From assembly GCA_964017155.1 (NCBI GenBank), contig OZ024858.1, forward strand, positions 27,271,687 to 27,335,686: 64,000 nt of DNA, given 5' to 3'. The stretch comes from Oasisia sp. SBJ-2009. Lineage: Eukaryota; Annelida; Polychaeta; Sabellida; Siboglinidae. The notes beneath the pieces were generated by a model. That model did no database searches. It was not told where the DNA came from and saw nothing but the letters and a program-made list of their open reading frames with translations. The translations under genes were made by a program, and so were the position numbers. Shown here one piece after another: positions 24,641 through 39,116 of this stretch (the stretch's first letter is position 1; the number at the start of each line of letters is the position of its first letter).

Positions 24641-26819
24641 ATTTTTTTTTTTTTAAACCTGACCTGGGTGACTAAATTATAACTGAAATGTTCCTACTTG
24701 AAATCTTGGACACGAAGAAGGATACGAAAGGAAAATTAAGCTTGATTGTAATTGTAATGGGGGTAATCCATTGACAAAAGTTATATTACTTTGGATTTTA
24801 AACTGGTTTCTGTTTGAGCATGTTCGCCTAAGTAGTTGTGGTCGATTGGACTATTTTTATAGTGAATTAATGTCTACTGAATATGCTGAAGAATAAAGAA
24901 ATATGTCTGTGCACAAACATGCACAATGTTCGTTTTTAGTACCCAGGTATGCGTCTGTAAATCTATACCATTCATTCTTTCATATACCAGTCATTTATCC
25001 GTCTTCAAAATGGGGCAGGTATTTGCGCTGTGCTAATGGTTGACGCAGTCATGATTGGCAAAAACAATTTCTAGTCTACTCAGCTAATTTCCATACTTTA
25101 TATAAGAGATCTGGAAGAGCTAGTTTTCTATGGCTAAACGGGTCCGGCTAAACTGTGGCTATAGTGTCCTGCACCATGGGCTTGACTTTTGAGTTTGGTT
25201 TTAGGAATTTTGCCAAAATTCCTACTTTCAAAAAGGTGTATTTTGCTAACACTGATCACAGAAACATGACGTAATTACCAGAGTATGTGTTACATATACT
25301 GCTTTCGGGGGGAAATGGAAAGATTAAAAAAATATTATCTGACCTCCATGGCATAGCCATAGGGCCATGCTCATGCCATGACCTGGGCAGGGCCAAAAAT
25401 GTTTACATTCCGGCCGCATTCCGGTACCCGTAATCCTCCCGGCCGAAATGTGTATGTGTTTTTAGGCATGGATACCAGCGATGTGACAGACATTCTAGGC
25501 TAGGCATAACTCACTCATCTATTGGTCTTATCACGTAAACAACGCGTCATAACTGTCACACTCACACCGACCAACGTCGTCGGCGCGGACCTGGTAAACA
25601 AAGGCAAAGGTTCTCGTTTATCGTCCCCGCTTACGATATCACCCGTGCTAGTATCAGATCACCTGTTCTGTCGAAGAATCATTCTCCGTCATCTCTCCAT
25701 CGTGTCGTGTGTTGCCACACCCAACAACGACGCTTTCGTGATAATATTCTCGTCAATCGGCGCCTGCCGACCTATCACCTGTGCCTTCCCGGACGTCCAT
25801 GTTGTGACATGCGCACTACGCATCCTGGCTAAGGGACCATCGATTTTTACCTTTCTATACAACGCAGAGTAAGGGACTGACTGGAAAACAGATCTTGCGC
25901 AGTTTCGCGAATCGGCAAATTCTCGATACTCAATGAACAATACATTTGCGAAAAACTCAGGGAATATATATGAAATTATAAATGTAAACGGATTGACTTA
26001 TTTCTAAAGGGATCGGAATATAGGAACTATTTATAGCTAACAATGATAGATGTTCTAGATAAAATGTTATGTAAGTTATGACTTGCATTAATTAATTTTT
26101 TTCGTGATATTTTTGGAACACTAACCATGTTTTTTACACAAAAACTACCTGAAGCATTCGTACGAGCTAATTAAGTTAAGTAGTAATACGCACACGCGTA
26201 TATGTCGAGTTGATGTACGTATAAAGCTAGGATTCTTACTGGCCGTGTTAAGTAATTATTGTTAGGAATGTTTATTTCGCAATTGTGAATTAATTTATTT
26301 GTGATCTTACGGCTGTCATCAAGACATTAATTGCAAATATTGTTATTGTAATGTGACGCCAACACTGAAAGAGAAATATACATTAAACAATAATAAGTAA
26401 CTATAAACACTTATTTTGTATTTATTTAAGTCGTAGAGCTACACATATATCTCATAGGCCTAGCTATTGCAGACATAAGGTGTACGTATTCAAAGTAAAA
26501 CAGTTTAGGAAACTATATATATGTTGGCAGTATCACAGCCCGTTGCGACTGCGTATCGTTGAAAGCCTAAACCTAACCATGGCAATTCAGTTATAATAAT
26601 AACTTACTTCAACCGCTATGACATGCACTCGTCTATTAATTTTCTCAGCTTCGGGACTAGACCCTACACACTTACATTAATTTGTCAGCGCTTGCATGAC
26701 ACTACGACAGTAATTATCAGTCAACTAGCGTACTCGGGCACACAATTGTCATTGACTGGTTATGATGTTTTGATGTTCGCAGTCCTTAGGACTAATTCAC
26801 TTTGCTCACTGACGGATCT

Positions 26820-26920
26820 GCTCAACCAATTACCACCTTCTCCGGAAAGCATTCAACCACATGCAGTTAATGCGCGAAGGCTATTCGTACAGAAATATCC
26901 GACACTGTCTTGAGCAAAAC
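26820..26920 (-). mobile_element. tRNA-derived SINE fragment abutting a (TAA)n array
   Basis: Only about 90 bp of the body (gaaagcattcaaccacatgc, agttaatgcgcgaaggctat, ccgacactgtct) remain. The (TAA)n array begins about 10 bp beyond it. Confidence 0.65.
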
Positions 26921-26929
26921 GCATATAAT

Positions 26930-27064
<135 letters not shown>

Positions 27065-27416
27065 TATAATGACGCAAACATATCCCACCTGACAAGTTTG
27101 TCTGGCTGCGTCAACTCGCTGCTCCTCTTCAGTTGCGTTATTTTGCGCTGACGCAACCTAGAGGAAGAAGAAGAATGCATTTAGCAGACATCGTCAGTAG
27201 GTATTCCATGTGCGTACACGATTAGCCACAGCTTGACTAATTACACAGCCGCCGACTGTTAGCACGCCTAGAAGGCGTCAAACGTTATCTGCTGGTTAAT
27301 CATTGCGCTTTGCTCAACGTGAACTTTGTGGAATTCTGACTTTGGCGCTTCTTTCTCTCGTCGTGACGTCTTGTTGATATATTCAATTACACGTCGCTGC
27401 ATCTCTAGTTGGAACA

Positions 27417-27730
27417 AGTACATGACGCAGGGGGACTAAAGCAGTACATGACGCAGGGGGACTAAAGCAGTACATGACGCAGGGGGACTAAAGCAGTACA
27501 TGACGCAGGGGGACTGAAGCAGTACATGACGCAGGGGGACTAAAGCAGTACATGACGCAGGGGGACTAAAGCAGTACACGACGCAGGGGGACTAAAGCAG
27601 TACACGACACAGGGGGTCTAAAGCAGTACACGACGCATGGGGACTAAAGCAGTACACGACACAGGGGGTCTAAAGCAGTACACGACGCAGGGGGACTAAA
27701 GCAGTACATGACGCAGGGGGACTAAAGCAG
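27417..27730. repeat. 26-bp minisatellite, about 12 units
   Basis: Unit agtacatgacgcagggggac plus taaagc, with variants acgacgc and acgacacagggggtc. Sharp 3' edge at 27730. Confidence 0.96.
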
Positions 27731-27815
27731 AAACACTAAAGAGAAGTTGTTGCAGCTTTGTAACTGACACCTATCAAAAAAATCGAGATCACTAGTCCAG
27801 TCAAATGGTGTGAAA

Positions 27816-27864
27816 TGACACACACACACACACACGCACACGCTCACGTACACGCACACGTACA

Positions 27865-27912
<48 letters not shown>

Positions 27913-28110
27913 TACACACACAAACGCACGCTCACACACACACACACACACGTACGCACACATACGTACGCGCGCGCACACACAAACATGGGGAGGCACA
28001 CACACACACATACACACACGCACGCACACACACAAACACGGGGAGACATACACACACATGCACGCATGCAAGCACGCACGCACACACACGCGCACGCACA
28101 CACACACACA

Positions 28111-28182
<72 letters not shown>

Positions 28183-28200
28183 ATACATACACTATATACA
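27816..28200. repeat. CA-rich compound microsatellite
   Basis: (AC)n with interspersed ACGC, ACGT and CATG blocks; a tggggaggcacac / cggggagacatac motif recurs at 27988 and 28038. Open frames of Thr-His or Cys-Val are artefacts. Confidence 0.97.
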
Positions 28201-28219
28201 CATGTAGAGCCACACACCA

Positions 28220-31200
28220 ATACATCTCATAACTTTCAATGAAACATTTCTATGAGTATTAATACGCTAACTAATTAGTACAGTATCTCCACCCAAGCGT
28301 TCAGGTGCAACAACCTCGTTCTTTGTACATTTATTTTCTTGGCCCATCGCTGTTAATTCGAGCTAGCAGTTAAGGGGTTGTAAAAGCAAAGGCAATTGTA
28401 TTATTATTTTTCGTTGACTAAAATTAATCGACTTATTCATTTGTAGTATTTGTGAAAGCAAATAAGAAATTTAACTGTCATTTAACTCTGCACCTGGGCA
28501 CATGTTGGTGTTTACCAATCAGGTCGAGATGAAATAAACAACGCATTTAAGAATAGTCCACCCCGTAGGACATTGACCTCTGCAGTGTTGTCCAGCTTTA
28601 ACTAACGACGCATCAGTTACAATTGTGTCAACACGTCAACAGAATTCAGTGCGTAGTACACGACACATCTGGGACACGTCACAGGACATTGGTCAGTCTC
28701 CCCGCGCGGTGTCCAACTCGTTCTAAACAGAGGGCGACATCTGACGCATGTTTGCACCCGACTGAGTGGACTTTAACCTGGACTTCGAGCCACTGGACGC
28801 TTACATTTTTTCGATCGTTAAAAAGTTCCGATTGACATTTCTGCGCATGCGCAATAAATGTAAAATCACCAAAGTACAGCGAAACAACAAAGCATTTTTT
28901 GTATAAATGCCACGGGCTGTTCGTTAACTGTCCTGTGATGATTACTGCGAAGAGTTTCTTAGAATGTCGTTCAATGCAATAAAATATTACGTTTTATATA
29001 AAACACTATCACGGATTATGGCGAACTACAGTCACGTGATTTACGCTTGATATCAAAATATGCTTCGAAACTTGTTTACCTCTTGTTAATTTGCGACAAA
29101 TAACTTTGCTAATAGGTTACTAACAGTTTATATACATCCTAATGAACAATCCGACGTATTTATACCATATATGTTTGGTCTTTTCGCTGCACATTGATGA
29201 TTTTACATATATCGCGCTTGCGCAGAAACGTCAATCGGAACGGTTTTAACGCCGGAAAAATGTAAGCGCTACAACGCCATGCGTGCGCGTTCCCAGTGAC
29301 GTCATGTTTACGCCGCCTACAACCATCTAGCGTGGCCCGCAGCCACCCAGCGTCGGCAATTCTAGTGGTGCACGAGCTATAGGCAGTACTTACTCAATAG
29401 TAACACAAAACAATGCATTAATTTTGAAGGTAAAGTAAAGACAAGTTCTTTATATAGCGCAGTATCCAGTCCTCAGGACCGTTCAAAGCGCTTTACACTG
29501 TACTTCCCTGACAGACCTGTTCACTCAAGACACCATCTCAGCTTCTCTGGGAAGCATCCAGCCATATGCTATACTTAATGCGCGAAGGCTGCTCGTACAC
29601 ATATGCACCGCTGTCTATAGCCAGATACTCATTTATACAGCTGAGTGAACTGGAGCAATGTAGAGTGAAAACACTTGCCCAAGATTTTAACACCGCAGCA
29701 CAGGATTCGAACCCGGGCTCTCGTAATCGAGAGTCCGAAGCTCTACCCCTGAGCCAAGCGCTAGTTCATCTAAGAGGAACCAGCAACACTTTACTAGAGT
29801 CTATGGATTGTGATGTTGACACATTTATTTATTACTTATCATTCTTCATGCTTAATTGTGGCACATGGTCTATCTGTTGCGTTGGAGACGAACACGCCCA
29901 TCCTCTCTGTGCGTTGCACCATATGAACTCAGAGGCCTTTAGTTTTGCCATTGGACTTCGCCATGTTGGTTTATTTTGGTCTGCTTTTTTCTGACAGATT
30001 CGTTTACTAATCCCTTATCCAATTCTGACGTTTCAAGTTAATACCATCTTCTCCGACAGTGTCGTTCTTTATGTGCAATGAACCATTTCCGCGGTATTTA
30101 TTGTTTGGCTGAATCTGACGTTAGCGATCATTTCTGGCTGGTGGCCTCTCATTATCTTGCTTAGGCACGAGTTGTTAGAACATAATTATTGGTATATAGA
30201 CTGCAATGTTATTTAAACATACGCGAACAACGTAATTATTTTACGTATTTTAATATTTCCATTCAATCTTGTTTTTAATTCACGCTCTTTCTTGTGCATC
30301 ATCAAATACAAAATAGTTATAATAAACATATGAGAAGGTATATCAATTTCACATTGCGTCATCTGTCAGCTGCGTTAGCGGTAGTTACGATCATATTATG
30401 TTATATACAACATCCAGCAAGACGGCGTGTCAGTAAGACACACCCACAGCCCAAGCGGTGGTATTGTTCTATCTTATTGTTGTCTAGCCTTTCTAGAAAC
30501 TCCTTCGAGCCAGGATGTTGCGAATGTCTTCTAAGAAGTGGTCTGCTGTTGTCCTGCTGTTGACGAGTAGGAAGAGCAACTTGACCACTCCTGACCAACG
30601 CGTGATTCAACGTCACGCGAAGATTGTGCACATGGTTATTGGGACTGTTCTGATAGTATACACAAATGTGTTATTTGGTTTTAACTAGTCCCTAAGCCTC
30701 TCTAATTACGCGACAATGTTACATACAAACACGCGTGAGCAATTACACTGTGCTTGCACGTGTCGATGCAGCTGCACGTGTTGATGTGTTTTTATCCGTA
30801 CTTGTTTGTTTGGTTGTTTACGCTTGTTTATAACAACATGTCTGTACGCGTGATGCGGAACGAGCAAAACAGAGTCGCTACAAACTACAAGTGACCGCGC
30901 GGTTTGGGGGGCTAAGACCACCAACGTCTGTGACTAATCAGACACATGGAAGAACAACATAATGACCTGCCTCACAATCGATACACCGTGGAGCGAACGA
31001 CTAGTGATACCAACCTATGGTCACCGTCTTCCGTCGCAATGTAGGCTAATGTACGCCTAGCGACTCTTATCACCCACCTTCCACACGCGCGTGCTTCGTC
31101 TTCCGTCTTTCCCGGCAATCTGTGGACGGACACTAGCTGGACATTGGCTGGACACTGCCACCAGAAACGGAACCACCTTTGCCAAGGCAACACAGTGACG

Positions 31201-32200
31201 CAATCGCCGTGTGACTCCTTGTCTTCGCACTTTGCTACGCGCAGCTTTATTTGGGCATTGCGTGACCTTTGACATGACTCCCGAAGATCATTACGCAATC
31301 AGGATAAGCAAACTCACCCGTGGCACCGTGACACGTAGGCATACAAGATGTTCTACCGACGCCGTGGTCTGTTGTTACGGTGGTCAGCGCGCTGACATCT
31401 TGAACTGCACCTGCACGTCGTTACGTGTTTACGTACGTTGCACAGATTTCCTTCTACGAATGCATTAATTATGTAATGTTGCATGCACAATTAAGTACAG
31501 CAACGCTAATCCAGCCAATTAGCTTATACACTGGTTGGTGCGATTAATTAGGCTACATAACGTATGTGACATAATAAATCACACGATGGTTAGTCACTTG
31601 ATTGCCTGACCTCGTAAAACGTTTATTAGCACTGCGCTCGCATAACGTCTTGTTTGCTGAAGTGACGTAACCTCATTAGGAAGGGGTCGAGAACGTGTTC
31701 TTGTCATACGCCGGTTCGACAACGTGACCAATTATTAATGCAGGATTATGTGTCCTGCGACCACGCACAATAGACGTTTACGCATCGAATTATAATTAAT
31801 TATAATTACTAATTATAGCTGTCTTTGTGTTATTGACCATTATGCGTTATTGTGTTTGTTTTCCTCGACAGCCCCAAGGTGGTCATCTCGGGTTCAACTG
31901 TGGGTCATCACTTGCGACTCGCGCCCCTTTGATTTGTCTATCCCCACGGCGTGGGCGTACATACAAACCCGGGGGAGAGAGTGTGTGTAGTCTGTGAGCA
32001 ATGGGGCAATGGTTTTAACGTTCCACTCTGAAATCGTCTATAGTTTCATGCATAAAATTTCGAAAGATTTATCAAATGTCAAAGTGACATATAAGGTAGT
32101 AACTAACAAGTAGCAGCAAATCAATATACCTTAGATCTACTCATTTTGTTCGTATACTTTAAAACAGCCAATACTGTAGCATTGCTCAGAATACAACCTT
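28220..32200. other. Gene-free spacer
   Basis: Only the SINE at 29430 is recognisable. 28600-29350 and 30700-31450 are more CpG-rich than surroundings and could be distal regulatory DNA, but no motif supports this. Confidence 0.5.
29430..29767 (-). mobile_element. tRNA-derived SINE, fullest copy
   Basis: Minus strand starts with a tRNA-like head: A box TGGCTCAGGGG (29756-29746) and B box GGGTTCGAATCC (29714-29703). A unique body follows, then the LINE-like 3' tail AAGCGCTTTGAACGG, TCCTGAGGAC, TGGATACTGCGCTATATAA. The tail AGCGCTTTGA...TGGATAyTGCGCTwTATAA is shared with the LINE copies at 7.3 and 18.8 kb. Confidence 0.88.
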
Positions 32201-32237
32201 AAAGGCGTAAAGTTATGGTTTATTGACAAGTACACAG

Positions 32238-32785
32238 TACACACTAAACACTAAACACTAAACACTAAACACTAAACACTACACACTACACACGCACACG
32301 CACACGCACACGCACACGCACACGCACACGCACACGCACACGCACACGCACACTACACACGCACACTACACACGCACACGCACACGCACACGCACACGCA
32401 CACGCACACGCACACGCACACGCACACGCACACGCACACGCACACGCACACGCACACGCACACGCACACGCACACGCACACGCACACGCACACGCACACG
32501 CACACGCACACGCACACGCACACGCACACGCACACGCACACGCACACGCACACGCACACGCACACGCACACGCACACGCACACGCACACGCACACGCACA
32601 CGCACACGCACACGCACACGCACACGCACACGCACACGCACACGCACACGCACACGCACACGCACACGCACACGCACACGCACACGCACACGCACACGCA
32701 CGCACACGCACACGCACGCACGGACGCACGGACCCACGGACGCACGGACGCACGGACGCACGGACGCACGGACGCACGCACACAC

Positions 32786-32817
<32 letters not shown>

Positions 32818-32872
32818 ATATATATACATACATACATACATACATACATACATACGTACGTACGTACGTACG

Positions 32873-32906
<34 letters not shown>

Positions 32907-33092
32907 CATACATACATACATACATACATACATACATACATACATACATACATACATACATACATACATACATACATACATACATACATACATACATACA
33001 TACATACATACATACATACATACATACATACATACATACATACATACATACATACATACATACATACATACATACATACATACATACATACA

Positions 33093-33122
<30 letters not shown>
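32238..33122. repeat. Compound microsatellite domain, about 885 bp
   Basis: In order: (CACTAAA)n at 32238-32290; (GCACAC)n, about 70 units, to 32705; (ACGG/ACGC)n to 32780; (TA)n to 32826; (CATA)n with a short (CGTA)n insert to 33122. Long Cys-Val, Arg-Val and Tyr-Val-Cys-Met frames over it are artefacts. Confidence 0.98.
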
Positions 33123-33124
<2 letters not shown>

Positions 33125-33250
33125 CATATATTACTCCAAAGTGACAAATGACTCCAAAATGACTCGATATAGCCAAAAGACTCCAAATAGCCAAATGACT
33201 CGACACGATCAAGTGGCTTGACACAACCAATTTACTCCACATATCCAAAT
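33123..33250. repeat. Degenerate 18-19-bp repeat
   Basis: About seven units of ccaaatgactcgacacga-like sequence directly after the (CATA)n array. Confidence 0.7.
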
Positions 33251-33656
33251 GGCTCCACACGACCAAATGGCTCCACATGTTCAAATCAATCATCGGTTGA
33301 CTGGTCCTCGTGTCATCTTAACCCAGGTTGACCCAATTTTTATGACCCTCACTCAATCGTGCGTCACACGTCACGCGTGGCTGACTCAGTCCAAGTCACG
33401 CGTGGCTGACTCAGCCCAAGCCACTGTACAGCGTATACAGTACACTGTACACCACACGACGGTCAGTGCGGGGGCCGGCCCACATGACGGTCCTAGGCCG
33501 ATTATACCTGCATACGTCGTCTCAGGACAAATAAGACGACATTTGCGTTGGGTCTAAATATGCCTTCTATTATTTTCCTGGTCACTTTTATCTTTCACAT
33601 GGCTCTGTTTATAATAAGTATTACTTGACATACATTACATAAGCCGAAAGTTATTA

Positions 33657-33659
<3 letters not shown>

Positions 33660-33724
<65 letters not shown>
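33660..33724. repeat. (AT)n microsatellite
   Basis: Pure AT run of 65 bp. Confidence 0.98.
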
Positions 33725-33727
<3 letters not shown>

Positions 33728-36700
33728 GTTGGAATTATAGAGATTCAACCATGTCGCGAGGGAATAGACATACTGCAAAATACATGGAAGAATGGAAGAA
33801 AGCAGACTGAGATCACGGCTATATATAAAACACCGCTTCCTGCCAAGCTAAATTACTGTCCGTGTGCGATGCGTTACTACAACGGAAATTAGTAAATTGG
33901 TTAAAATTATAATATTATATCTATCCAGTTGCACAATACTAGTTTAGTAAAAATCGAAACAAACACGAATATAGATTATGTTATACCAATATGAATGCAA
34001 ATTACATTACAAAAACAAGAACTCCATCTTAATATCAATTAAAGCTGGTGATAGTAATTTAATGTAATTGAAAATGGCGTTGTTAAAAGCAATTGAGGCC
34101 GGAGTTGGTAATAAATAATTAATGTAAAATATTTATGTGTGAAATGGCCGTGCAGCTGAGACGAAATGGCGCGGTTGAGACACTCGAGGTGCAGCTAACT
34201 GCTGTGGACACAGGGGAAGATATCGAGGTGTCAGTAACACGTACAACGCCGACCTTGTAATTGTATCAACAAACGCTATCTACGAGTACCGCTTACATCC
34301 CGGTGGCGACACTTATGTTATCACGCTGTCGTCTTATCCGTAATCTGTGACAACCGTTGGAAGATGTTGCGCAGTGATACTAATTTAAACAAAGATACAT
34401 ATATGATTTACTGTGTCTACACTATCTATAGCTGCGTGCCCTAGTACTTCAGCAACGTCATGAAATTTAGCATATCAGCGACACAATTAGGGCCTTATAA
34501 GATGTAAAATGACAACGTAAATTGGGTAGTCCACGCACAGAAAAAGAGCGAAAACTCTATGAAAAGAAACTTGTAAGAAAGCTTCAACTATCACAAGGAA
34601 GATGTATAAATAGAACACATTAACTGCTGTGCGCTGTTACGAAAATACAATTCAGTGAGATATCAGACTGTCATGCGCGTGACAAATGCACGTTAAACGT
34701 TTAATCGGCTTTCCTCGATACGCCTAATGCCTACTCATCCGCTGTCTGCGTCGGATGCAATACAGTGTCAACTGACAGATTAACGCATTAATTCTCACAG
34801 GTGCAATTATATAGACGATGACGTGTGCAAAACTCGTCTTACCGGTGTCCAGCTTTGACGTCCACTCGCGTCTTTTCGTCGTCGCGGTCGATACCAGTAG
34901 TGACCACCAGATAGTGTTTCACTACAACGCCTGCTGACCAGTGTGACGTAACATCCAAGCGGACCGGACGATGTTGAAGTGGGGTGGGGTGGGTGGGAGC
35001 GTATAGGTGAGCGTTAGCGCTGTTCAGACTTACTCATCGTAGTCTGACTGAAAGAAAGACGTATCACGCACACCATCTCATGAAATCCTTCCTCTGGGTT
35101 TCCAAAGTCAAAAGAGAACTGGATTAGTAATTGTGAGACCAAGCGGAACCTCCTCACGTCACAAGACCACTGTGGTCACGCTTGAATGACGCGACCAGGG
35201 AGACGCGCTGGGCGTGGACAGGAATGAGACCAGTGTCCATGCGACACGATGGCTGATGGTCGAGGCCACCCCTTGTTGATAAACAAGCGCAATAAACAAA
35301 TATAACGCAGCTAAGTTCCTGGTCACGTTGACCTGTTTTGTCGGTGTCCGCGAACGAAGGGGGGTCGTTTCAGTTGAAACTAAATAAACCTGGCCTCAGG
35401 TCACTGTTTTCAAGTTTGCATTCATCACTCCCACGTACCTTCACCACAAGTTACCACGACACACGTACACAGCATAAGAACACAACGAGTATATAGCCTA
35501 TGCAACAGTATAATAACTTGATGTATACGTAAATTAAGCGTTGTTTATAGGATAGACCTATCAACATTAAAAAAAAACCTGGTAAATCTACACAAAATAG
35601 AAAGATTATAGTGTTTAAATACATGTCAGAAGACAAAAACACTGTATAATACACCTCAGAAGTCGAATGCAAATTGTTGGATTCTCACAAGACAATGGTT
35701 TCGGAGTCCATTTGCCTCCTCTTTGTTGTATTTCGATGGCAATCTTGTCGAGTAATCACCGTAACAGCGGGAAGTCCTATCGATCGGCAACTCGTGCCTG
35801 AAAGCCACCAGTGAGACTATAGAATACAACGAGGACAACGGTGAATGTGTTCAGGCCAAGGCGCAGTTCACTTCAGGTCTAGCACTGCTATTATTTCGAT
35901 CGGTTTACATAATATTTACACTTCGGTGGTGACCGCGACCCCGCAGTGCAGTTTCATCCGAACCTCGGTCATCTGGACCCGCATCGCCTGGTGTCTCAAC
36001 TGCGTCAAGTAACACAGTAGGCACACTTAATAGTTCTTCCACGGTTCTGTTTTCTTTCTTGTCTCATTCAAAGGACGGGTTTTGAAGAAAAACTACCTTA
36101 TATCCACTATGACACACTGGGTCATTTGTAGATGTCATGGACTCTCATGACGCTGTTATATTTATATATGTATTTTGCGAGTTAATTTAGTTCAGTGATT
36201 TGTGACTCAACCTAGTGATTAATAGCCAGTGTTACTAAGCAGTGACAGTAAATGTCAATGTGGTTTAATCAGCGGGACGATAGCGGGATTTGGGGGGAGG
36301 GAGAGTGGGAGAACAAGCAATGAGCCGAGCCACGAGGCTGTGTTTCCAGTGGGAAGTTGCTTTGGCCAGTTTAATGACTGCAATTGTATAACATTTGAAC
36401 CATGAGTGCTGTAACAATTGAGCCATTATTGCTCCTTGATAGTTGTGGACAGACTAATTACATAGTTACTGCAGCAGTTTAATTTCCCTTCCTATTCCCA
36501 CGTGTAAAATCCACTGATCTGAACTTGTAGCTAATTTAAGCCACAGCTAACCATTATGATTGCCATGTGTATAGTTGGACTGTGCACCAACATGCCATGT
36601 AGAGTACAAGTTTAACACTGAAGTTGTTGTTATGTGGGAAAAGCGACAAATCGCTGTATTAATGTGTTTATCAAATTCAAATCGTCACTATCCACGTGGG

Positions 36701-38930
36701 TCAATCGAGAAATGGTAACCAGTATTGTTTTGGACAAGTGCTAGTATTTACCGATATATGTATTGTGAGAGAACGTGTTTATTGTCACAGCACGGTTGTT
36801 GGTTATTGATCACAAATTAAGACACTATAGTTTGACATTAATTAGTAATTAGTAGTTGTACAAGTCTGGGTGTTTGGCACTAAGGTAATCACTAGGGGTC
36901 AGCACTGATGTAATTAATGTTGTGTGCATGGTAGATGTCGCTGGGTTTTATTATGAACGATGTAGAAACATACTTTTGTTCTGCAGCGTGATTGCTTCAC
37001 AGATGCTTTTGGAGCAAGAAGCATGATAATAATCAACATAGTCCTGACGTCTGACTATGGGCAGGTACATATCGTGATTAATTCTTGTATTTCTGTATTA
37101 TATTTGGAGTGTTGGTATATATTTGTCTTAGTGTTTGATTATTGTCACAAAGATGTTGAACAGTGTTTTAATTTACAATTTACATACATACTCGATTGTT
37201 ATGCCTGGTGTGACGTCACGTATAAAGTATAATTTCTCCTGCTATTTAGAGTTATGCTTTTGATAATGCACAGCTTTATAAGAGGACGTTTTTACTACCT
37301 GAGGAAATCGAGTGGTGAATCACTGCACTCCAGGTGGCGACACTGTAGAAACGAGTATTAAAAAATCAACATTAACACACTCGCACCCGCACGCACACAT
37401 ACACACACATACACACACATACATGCGTACTCACACATACACACATACATTGCACATACACATTACACACACACCCGCACGCACGCCCCACATCTCTCTC
37501 ACACTCATGCATTTTATATGCTCTGCCTTTCTCGAGAGGTTTTTTTAAATTCTACCCGATGGAATTGTTTGGTGAATCACTCGCCCCCACACGGCCACTG
37601 TGGCCCGTGCGTGGAAGCTTTAAAAGGTCATACCTCATGAGTGGGTGTAAACTAGGTGTAATGGATACACTGTATTTGTAATTTATATTAAACAGCGATC
37701 TTATTATATAAGCCCCCATACGTTTGAATAATTTTAAACATTTACATTTAAATATTTTAAAACACTAAAATTAAAATGTATTTTCACGCTAGTTGTTTTA
37801 AATATTTAAAGGCAACGGTTTTGTGTCATGCACCTAAAAGAGTTAACACAAACTAACCATTTGCATCTACAATCAAGTTTTGTATGTTAAGGTATTTAAA
37901 TGCAATATACGATGCAATCGTGTAAAGGCGTTTGATATCTAGATGCATGCTTGGGAAAGCCCTTAGGATCTAAAATGTTGTGTTCTTACAAAACATGTCA
38001 TTTATGATTCCGCAAGGTGTCAGCACCACTATAACGTCGAACGGCGGCAGACCTCGTAGACACATACATTGATGTATCATTTATGCCCATTCAGTGTTTC
38101 TTGTTTATCAGCAACACACTATATACATAAGTGAATTTAGATTTAGCTTGTGAAAACTGGCGACTCTCGGAAAATTACGGAGCCTTCGAATTTCGTTTAT
38201 TGAAATTAATAATAATTTTAATATATTTCACACTTCGTATTTGTAACCGTAATGCTCTCTTCAAGTAATGTATCCATTACGGAGCCTGCTGGTTGCAAAC
38301 TCGTATCACTGTGCCTGCTCAAACGTAGCCTACAAAACAACCAACTCTATTGTTGGTGACGTCATCACAGTAAGTGCGCATGAACGCGATCTATCTTTAA
38401 CGTGGAGAAAACGATGCCCCATTTTGCTTCCTCATTCATCTAGTAACACAACTTTCAAGTAAATATTGCGGAATTGCATTCCCGGAATTTTTATATCACC
38501 GTAAAGAGGATAATCTTACGTATATAGTCGCCGGAGGTACATCGGTTGTATTAGTTAAATTTACTTTTTTAATTATTGCTGTTTGAACACTATGAATAAA
38601 CAACTTCGCATTACACTATGGCCGCATTTGCGACGAGTTTGTAACGTAGGGTATCCTAATATCGTCGATACATATATTGCGTCATAGTCAACTAAAATGA
38701 CATACCATAGAGCGCGCATTGTTAGCAAACGTCGGGAAACGACATTTAGCTCACAATGACGCTGACAGTAGCTTTGCTGAAACACGTCACGCCCGGGCTA
38801 AGTTTCCCCAAAACGCACATCGCGCTTGCATTTATATATAAAAAAGCGTAATAACAATCATATTGGAATACTTGGTGTATTACTAACGGAAACGATGTTA
38901 GTAACAACGGAGTATCCTGGCCCGCTACCA
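33725..38930. other. Gene-free spacer
   Basis: Unique AT-rich DNA; a small CA-rich tract lies at 37375-37500. I found no exon with splice sites or a recognisable protein motif. Confidence 0.55.
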
Positions 38931-38933
38931 TCG

Positions 38934-38963
38934 CGGTCCCAGATTCGGCCGAATCTGGGACCG
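38934..38963. repeat. Perfect 30-bp palindrome, no spacer
   Basis: Arm CGGTCCCAGATTCGG is followed at once by its exact inverse CCGAATCTGGGACCG. GC-rich, in AT-rich surroundings. Confidence 0.97.
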
Positions 38964-39116
38964 TGACAACGGAATTAATCTTCCGACGGAATTAGTTTAC
39001 CGTATGTACTGTAAGGTTGTTGTCGTTGTCGGTGATATCAAAATAGTACTTTTTGCAATTTTCAGATACAACCCGAAATACCAAACCGACAAAGACACGC
39101 GCTTTGTTAGGCCTAA

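Noticed and set aside
25522..25872. 116-codon plus-strand frame
   Set aside because: No domain, no splice partners, not supported by composition.
29703..29767. Functional tRNA gene on the minus strand
   Set aside because: A and B boxes are present, but the cloverleaf is degenerate and it is the head of a multi-copy SINE.
32238..32290. Interstitial telomere-like repeat (CACTAAA)n
   Set aside because: Does not match TTAGGG or TTAGG type telomere units; it grades into the neighbouring microsatellite.
32286..33293. 335-codon frame of repeated Tyr-Val-Cys-Met and Ala-Cys
   Set aside because: Pure (CATA)n and (GCACAC)n microsatellite.
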